From: Nocardioidaceae bacterium
Lineage (GTDB): Bacteria; Actinomycetota; Actinomycetes; Propionibacteriales; Nocardioidaceae
DNA length: 9,768 nt
Reading direction: 5' to 3'
Assembly (NCBI GenBank): GCA_013696365.1
Contig: JACCYS010000371.1
Coordinates: 1-9,768, forward strand
Shown here piece after piece: positions 6,116 through 9,768 of the stretch. Position 1 is the first letter of the stretch, and the number at the start of each line of letters is the position of its first letter. Under the pieces are notes generated by a model. It did no database searches. It saw only the letters and a program-made list of their open reading frames with translations, and was not told where the DNA came from. Made by a program: the position numbers and the translations under genes.

Positions 6116-7621
6116 TCACGACGTGCTGAGCAGTCCGTCGCTCGCCGCCTCGTGCGCCAACCGGACCAGCGTCCGGACCGCCGCACCGGTGCCCCCCTTG
6201 GGCGTGTACCCGTGAGCTTGTCCGTCGTTGTATGCCGGTCCGGCAATGTCCAGGTGCACCCAGCGGGACTCCTTGACGAACTCCCGTAGGAAGGCAGCGG
6301 CGAACAGGGTCCCCCCATGGGGCTCCGGGTTGTGCTGGCGCAGGTCAGCCATCGACGAAGTCTTGACCTTGGCGGCGACCTCGTCGGGGATCGGCAGCGG
6401 CCACATGGCCTCGCCGGCCCTCTCGGCCACCTCGGGCATGCGGTGCAGCAAGCTCTCGTCGTTGGACAGCACCCCCGCCACCCGGGTGCCGAGCGCGACG
6501 ATGCACGCGCCGGTCAGGGTTGCCACGTCGACGACAAGATCGGGCTCGCCTTCGACGGCCATGTCCAGCGCATCGGCGAGCACGAGCCGCCCCTCGGCAT
6601 CGGTATTGAGCACCTCAACGGTCTTGCCGCTGCGCATGGTCAGCACGTCGCCCGGCCGGCTGGCTGTGCCGCTCGGCATGTTCTCGGCGAGCGCGGCGTA
6701 CGCCGTTATCGCCACCGGCAGGCCCAGCTCGGCGATCGCAAAGGTCGCAGCGACGACGGCCGCCGCACCGCCCATATCGCACTTCATCGTCATCATCGAC
6801 GCTCCAGGCTTCAGCGACAGACCGCCGGAGTCGAAGGTGATGCCCTTGCCCACCAGCGCGATCCGCGCGGCCGGGCGCCGGGGGGCGTACGTCAGCTGCA
6901 CCAAGCGTGGCGGGTTGGACGATCCCTGGCCGACGCCGAGGATGCCGCCACAGCCCTGCTTGGTCAGGTCCTTGTCGTCCAGCACGGTGACCTTCACCTT
7001 GCCGGCGCTCTTGTGCGCCGAGATCTGCTCGGCGAAGGTCACCGGGTTCAGGTCGTTGGGTGGTGCGTTGACCCAGTCGCGAGCCATCGCGACGGCCCCG
7101 GCCACTGTCTCGGCAGTCTCGACCGCACGCTTGACCTCACGCCGTCGTGCCTTCTCGCACAACACCACGACGTCGGTGGGCCGACGGTCGGGCTCGGCTG
7201 AGCGGTAGGCGTCGTAGGAGTACAGGCCCAGCAGGGCACCCTCGCCGACGGCCTGCACGTCGTCGGGACCGTCCACCGGTAGAGCCAGCGCCACCGAGAC
7301 GGCATTGGCCACCGCCTGCACGCCGGCGGCGGCAGCCCGTCGCAGCCCTTCGCGGTCCACTTCATCAGCGGCGCCAAGCCCGACCGCGACGACCAGCGCA
7401 GGCTTCACGGCACCGCTCGACGGGAGCTTTGCCACCTGACCGGGCTCCGCCTCGAAACCGAGACTGCTCAACGTCGGCACGAAGCCGCGCCCGAACGCTT
7501 TGGCGACATCGACGGCCGCGTCGACGGCCACCATTCCCTTGCTGGTGCGGACGATGCCGACGACGACGGCATCGGTACGGACGCTGCTGGGCTTGGCGGA
7601 GCGTGCGCTAAGGGTGAGCAC
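6116..7621 (-). CDS. pepA: Leucyl (cytosol) aminopeptidase, M17 family
   Basis: This 501-aa, normal-length M17 di-metal exopeptidase removes N-terminal residues such as Leu from peptides in the cytoplasm; family members work as hexamers. The N-terminal M17 domain spans about 1-160 and the catalytic domain about 170-495. Metal ligands by family motif are Lys259 and Asp264 (GKGITFDSGG), Asp282 (MKCDMGGAA), and Asp341 and Glu343 in the signature NTDAEGRL. Catalytic Lys271 (SLKPG) and Arg345 are also present. The GTG start at 7621 is chosen because AGAGG lies 7 nt upstream and the N-terminus then matches family length. The frame stays open to 8047, but that would run through the gntR gene on the other strand. 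It converges on the 112-aa gene and is divergent from gntR. Some M17 enzymes also bind DNA; nothing here tests that. Confidence 0.95.
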   Translation of the reverse strand: MLTLSARSAKPSSVRTDAVVVGIVRTSKGMVAVDAAVDVAKAFGRGFVPTLSSLGFEAEPGQVAKLPSSGAVKPALVVAVGLGAADEVDREGLRRAAAAGVQAVANAVSVALALPVDGPDDVQAVGEGALLGLYSYDAYRSAEPDRRPTDVVVLCEKARRREVKRAVETAETVAGAVAMARDWVNAPPNDLNPVTFAEQISAHKSAGKVKVTVLDDKDLTKQGCGGILGVGQGSSNPPRLVQLTYAPRRPAARIALVGKGITFDSGGLSLKPGASMMTMKCDMGGAAAVVAATFAIAELGLPVAITAYAALAENMPSGTASRPGDVLTMRSGKTVEVLNTDAEGRLVLADALDMAVEGEPDLVVDVATLTGACIVALGTRVAGVLSNDESLLHRMPEVAERAGEAMWPLPIPDEVAAKVKTSSMADLRQHNPEPHGGTLFAAAFLREFVKESRWVHLDIAGPAYNDGQAHGYTPKGGTGAAVRTLVRLAHEAASDGLLSTS

Positions 7622-7694
7622 GAGACGACCTCTTTCGCGGGTGGCTTGGTGCGCCGAGGCTAACGACTGGGGGCGCGCTGATCTGATCCGGGAC

Positions 7695-7715
7695 TTTGGT
7701 ATCCCGTATTCCAAA
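7695..7715. promoter_or_regulatory. Candidate GntR operator (imperfect palindrome abutting the gntR start)
   Basis: Arms TTTGGTAT (7695-7702) and ATTCCAAA (7708-7715) are complementary at 7 of 8 positions around the 5-nt spacer CCCGT. The right arm ends on the first base of the gntR ATG. This AT-rich dyad stands out against the GC-rich background and has the size and symmetry expected of a site for a dimeric FadR-type GntR protein. It also sits in the 93-bp divergent region with pepA. Autoregulation is inferred, not shown. Confidence 0.5.
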
Positions 7716-8401
7716 TGACCATGACAGAGGCGGATGCTGTGGGGGTCGAGCACCAGCCGCTCACCCGCCGGGATGCCGACCGGCTGCGCGAGCGGATCGT
7801 GACCGGCGACCTGATGCCCGGTGCCCGACTGGTGGAGCGGGCGCTCGCCGCCGAGCTGGCAGTGTCTCGGGTGCCCGTGCGGGAGGCCCTGCGGATGTTG
7901 GCCGCTGAGGGGTTTGCGGTCGATCGGCCACGCCGCGGGATGGTGGTCCATGAGCCGTCCGACGAGGAGGTCGAACAGCTTCTCGAGGTCCGGGGGGCGC
8001 TGGAGACCGTGTTGTGTCTGCGGATCGCGCGAGCGCCACGGGAACACGCGTTGACAGCGCTCGACTCGGCGCTTGCCGACGCGTCAGCCGCGATCGAGCG
8101 GGGTGACCACGCCGCCGCCGTACGAGCCAACGCCGACTTCCACCGGGCGTTGATAGGCTGCACCCCCGACGCACTGGCCTGCCAGCTGCTGCGCCCGCTC
8201 GGCGCACGCCTCGGCTGGATGCTGCGGCAGCACACCGACGTACGCCTGCTCTTCGACGAGCATGTGACGATCGTTGAGGCGTGCCGGTCCGGTTCCGCCG
8301 AGCGGGTGCGGCAGCTGATGGATCAGCACCTGGTCACCAGCCGGCTCGCCTACGACGAGGCTCGGGCGGCCACGGCGACGACTGACAAGGCGGACCAGTG
8401 A
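7715..8401 (+). CDS. GntR-family transcriptional regulator, FadR/FCD subfamily
   Basis: This 228-aa protein has an N-terminal winged helix-turn-helix (about 14-80) with the family hallmarks LVERALAAELAVSRVPVREA and LRMLAAEGF, then an all-helical FCD effector domain (about 84-215). The usual FCD metal or ligand residues appear as Asn139/His143 (NADFH), His183 (FDEH) and His205 (MDQH), so a metal-assisted carboxylate ligand is plausible; the ligand cannot be named. Two ATGs (7715 and 7721) are possible, and no clear Shine-Dalgarno sequence precedes either, so a very short or leaderless mRNA is possible. A palindrome abuts the start codon. The stop codon overlaps the GTG of the ankyrin lipoprotein (GTGA), so the two are translationally coupled. 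Target genes may include its own operon and, less surely, divergent pepA. Confidence 0.93.
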   Translation: MTMTEADAVGVEHQPLTRRDADRLRERIVTGDLMPGARLVERALAAELAVSRVPVREALRMLAAEGFAVDRPRRGMVVHEPSDEEVEQLLEVRGALETVLCLRIARAPREHALTALDSALADASAAIERGDHAAAVRANADFHRALIGCTPDALACQLLRPLGARLGWMLRQHTDVRLLFDEHVTIVEACRSGSAERVRQLMDQHLVTSRLAYDEARAATATTDKADQ

Positions 8402-9180
8402 GGTCAACGGTCGCGCTGGCCGTTTGTTGCGCCACGCTGGCGGGCTGTTCGGCAGCCGAAACGTCGACACTCGACTCGCCGTGGGAGCGTGCGCACAGCG
8501 CGGCGGAACCGCACCGGTCCGACTCGAAACGGTCAGACCCCGGGCCCAGCGCGCCCACCCGACCCGACCCATCCGAGCGGGAGCAGAGGTTGCTGGACGC
8601 CCGACTGCTGGCGTCAGCCTGGCGCAACGATGTGTCCGCGGCACGGCGGCTGATCTCCAAAGGGGCCGACGTGAACGCCAAGGACGACACCGTGCAGAGC
8701 GCCTACCTGGTTGCCACCAGCGAGGGCTACCTCGACCTGTTGGACCTGACGTTTCGCAACGGCGCTGACGTGTCCAGCCTGGACAGCTTCGCTGGGACCG
8801 GGCTGATTCGTGCCGCCGAGCGCGGGCACGACGACGTCGTCGGGCGGCTGCTGCAGGAGGGGGTTGCCGTCGACCACGTCAACAATCTGGGTTGGACTGC
8901 CCTGCTGGAGCCGGTCATCTTGGGCGACGGCTCCCAGCGCTACGTCAACACGGTGCGCACGCTGGTGGCTGGCGGCGCCGACGTCGAGTTGGCGGCCGCC
9001 TGTGACGGGCTGACTGCCGCCGAGCATGCCGAGGCGCGCGGTCAGCAGCGGGTGCTGGAGGTGCTTCGGGCGGCCGCACGGGCGGATGCCCGGGAAGCGG
9101 GCCGGCGGGTCGAGCAGTCGCGGGTCGATGTGGCGCTGTTGCGCGCCGCTGCATCCGGTGAGGCTGACGCCGCGGCGTGA
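8398..9180 (+). CDS. Ankyrin-repeat lipoprotein
   Basis: This 260-aa protein starts at GTG 8398, within the GTGA overlap with the gntR stop. A lipoprotein signal peptide is clear: MRSTVALAVCCATLAGC, with lipobox LAGC and lipidation at Cys17. A Ser/Pro/Arg-rich spacer (about 18-62) leads to ankyrin repeats at about 66-95, 99-127, 132-161, 164-197 and 203-227. Typical strings are LISKGADVNAKD, IRAAERGHDDVVGRLLQEG and VDHVNNLGWTALLE. Ankyrin arrays bind other proteins, so a membrane-anchored, extracytoplasmic binding protein is predicted. After repeat five a linker (about 228-243) leads to DVALLRAAASGEADAA, the first helix of another repeat, and then a TGA. The rest of that repeat continues in another frame from 9177, so the protein looks truncated or split. 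Downstream starts near codon 65 (TTG) would give a cytoplasmic form but lose the well-formed lipobox. Confidence 0.87.
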   Translation: MRSTVALAVCCATLAGCSAAETSTLDSPWERAHSAAEPHRSDSKRSDPGPSAPTRPDPSEREQRLLDARLLASAWRNDVSAARRLISKGADVNAKDDTVQSAYLVATSEGYLDLLDLTFRNGADVSSLDSFAGTGLIRAAERGHDDVVGRLLQEGVAVDHVNNLGWTALLEPVILGDGSQRYVNTVRTLVAGGADVELAAACDGLTAAEHAEARGQQRVLEVLRAAARADAREAGRRVEQSRVDVALLRAAASGEADAAA

Positions 9181-9551
9181 CCGGCAGTGTGGCCATGGCG
9201 AAGACGTTGCTGCCGGCCGACCCCGACCTGGGGTTGCTCAACCGCTTCGGCGGCACCTCGATCATCCCGGCCAGCGAACGCGGCCACGTCGCCTATGTCC
9301 GCCGGGTGGCACGCACCGGCATCAACCTCGACCACGTCAATGACCTCGGCTGGACGGCGCTGCTGGAGGCGGTGGTCCTTGGCGACGGCGGGCGTCGGCA
9401 CCAGCAGGTCGTACGGGCGCTGCTGGGCGTCGGCGCTGACCCGACCATCCCCGACGCCGACGGACGCCCCCCGCGAGCACTTGCCCGAGGCCGCGGGCAG
9501 GTGGTGATCGCTCACATGCTCGCCGCAGCCGAGCGGGCCGACGGTCGATAG
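9177..9551 (+). CDS. Second ankyrin-repeat segment, in another frame (split gene or coupled ORF)
   Basis: This 124-aa frame opens with a GTG that overlaps the previous TGA (GTGA); an ATG at 9195 is an alternative. It contains ankyrin sequence directly (LLNRFGGTSIIPASERGH, INLDHVNDLGWTALLEAVVL, VVRALLGVGADPTIPDADGR) and parallels repeats 2-5 of the preceding protein at a DNA offset of about 458 bp. It lacks a signal peptide and the first helix of its first repeat, which is found instead at the end of the previous frame. The simplest reading is that a single two-module ankyrin lipoprotein has been broken by an indel, either real or a sequencing error. The alternative is a separate cytoplasmic protein made by stop/restart coupling. 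The Shine-Dalgarno signal is weak (GTGAGG near 9157-9162). Ten bp separate its stop from gcvT. Confidence 0.75.
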   Translation: MTGSVAMAKTLLPADPDLGLLNRFGGTSIIPASERGHVAYVRRVARTGINLDHVNDLGWTALLEAVVLGDGGRRHQQVVRALLGVGADPTIPDADGRPPRALARGRGQVVIAHMLAAAERADGR

Positions 9552-9561
9552 ATTCCCCCGC

Positions 9562-9768
9562 ATGAGCGAACCGTCGAACGAGCAGACCCTGCGCCGGTCA
9601 CCCCTGCACGACCGGCATCTGGCCCTCGGTGCCAAGACAGCGCCGTTCGGTGGCTGGGAGATGCCGCTGGAGTATGCCGGGGGAGGGGTGCTCAAGGAGC
9701 ATGCTGCCGTCCGCGAGTCGGTCGGGGTGTTCGACGTCAGTCATCTCGGCACGCTGCGGGTCCACGGA
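9562..9768 (+). CDS. gcvT: Glycine cleavage system T-protein (aminomethyltransferase), N-terminal 69 codons
   Basis: The frame is open to the end of the window. The visible residues include LHDRHLALGAKTAPFGGWEM, then MPLEYAGGGVLKEHAAVRES and GVFDVSHLGTLRV, which are the conserved N-terminal strands of GcvT. The T-protein takes the aminomethyl group from the lipoyl arm of H-protein, releasing ammonia and passing the one-carbon unit to tetrahydrofolate. The reduced H-protein is then reoxidised by dihydrolipoyl dehydrogenase, which is encoded in this window. The ATG at 9562 has no clear Shine-Dalgarno sequence, and its closeness to the ankyrin stop (10 bp) suggests read-through transcription from the gntR-ankyrin unit or a promoter inside the ankyrin frame. 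Confidence 0.94.
   Translation, partial: MSEPSNEQTLRRSPLHDRHLALGAKTAPFGGWEMPLEYAGGGVLKEHAAVRESVGVFDVSHLGTLRVHG

Noticed and set aside
7695..7715. PdhR-type operator identity for the palindrome
   Set aside because: PdhR sites, as I know them, have TTGG and CCAA separated by 5 nt; here they are 11 nt apart, so only a generic GntR-type site is claimed.
7622..8047. N-terminal extension of pepA
   Set aside because: The frame is open only because of high GC. It runs through the gntR gene on the other strand, while GTG 7621 has a ribosome site and gives the normal M17 length.
9170..9200. Programmed -1 ribosomal frameshift at the ankyrin split
   Set aside because: No slippery heptamer precedes the TGA (the sequence is gccgcggcgtga), and I saw no obvious stimulatory stem after it.

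Overview
The window looks like a stretch of chromosome from a high-GC Gram-positive bacterium (Actinomycetota). The whole window is GC-rich, with strong third-position GC bias and several GTG starts. It carries a lipoate-linked core-metabolism cluster: leucyl aminopeptidase, dihydrolipoyl dehydrogenase, an E2 acyltransferase with two lipoyl domains, a TIGR01777 epimerase-like protein, and the start of gcvT. From memory, the order gcvT / pepA-type / E2 / TIGR01777 resembles the gcvT-pepB-dlaT-Rv2216-lipB-lipA neighbourhood of Mycobacterium. I cannot name a genus from the sequence alone.

Layout. 1-1324 (+): the C-terminal part of an MMPL-type membrane transporter, overlapped (ATGA) by a small secreted, Arg-rich protein of unknown function. 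1314-5602 (-): a block that reads, in transcription order, lpdA (E3), sucB/dlaT-type E2, and the TIGR01777 protein. The last of these overlaps the secreted-protein gene tail to tail by 11 bp. 5603-5771: a divergent intergenic region. 5772-6110 (+): a conserved-looking 112-aa protein of unknown function. 6116-7621 (-): pepA, convergent with the 112-aa gene. 7622-7714: a divergent promoter region ending in a palindrome that abuts the next start codon. 7715-9551 (+): a FadR/FCD-type GntR regulator, an ankyrin-repeat lipoprotein and a second ankyrin reading frame, all joined by GTGA stop/start overlaps. 9562-9768 (+): the 5' end of gcvT, cut by the window edge.

How the genes fit together. E2 and E3 are shared subunits of the 2-oxoacid dehydrogenase complexes. 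E3 is also the L-protein of the glycine cleavage system, in which GcvT is the T-protein, so lpdA, sucB and gcvT all serve lipoyl-dependent chemistry. The lipoate genes lipB/lipA, which often follow the TIGR01777 gene in related bacteria, are not in this window. In their place is the MMPL/secreted-protein pair on the opposite strand.

Most notable points: (i) the two lipoyl domains of E2 are encoded by a 188-bp in-frame direct repeat that differs at one synonymous base; (ii) a GntR-ankyrin lipoprotein unit has a candidate operator at its start codon; (iii) the ankyrin array is split by a frame change at 9177-9180, which leaves the first helix of a repeat stranded at the end of the first protein.
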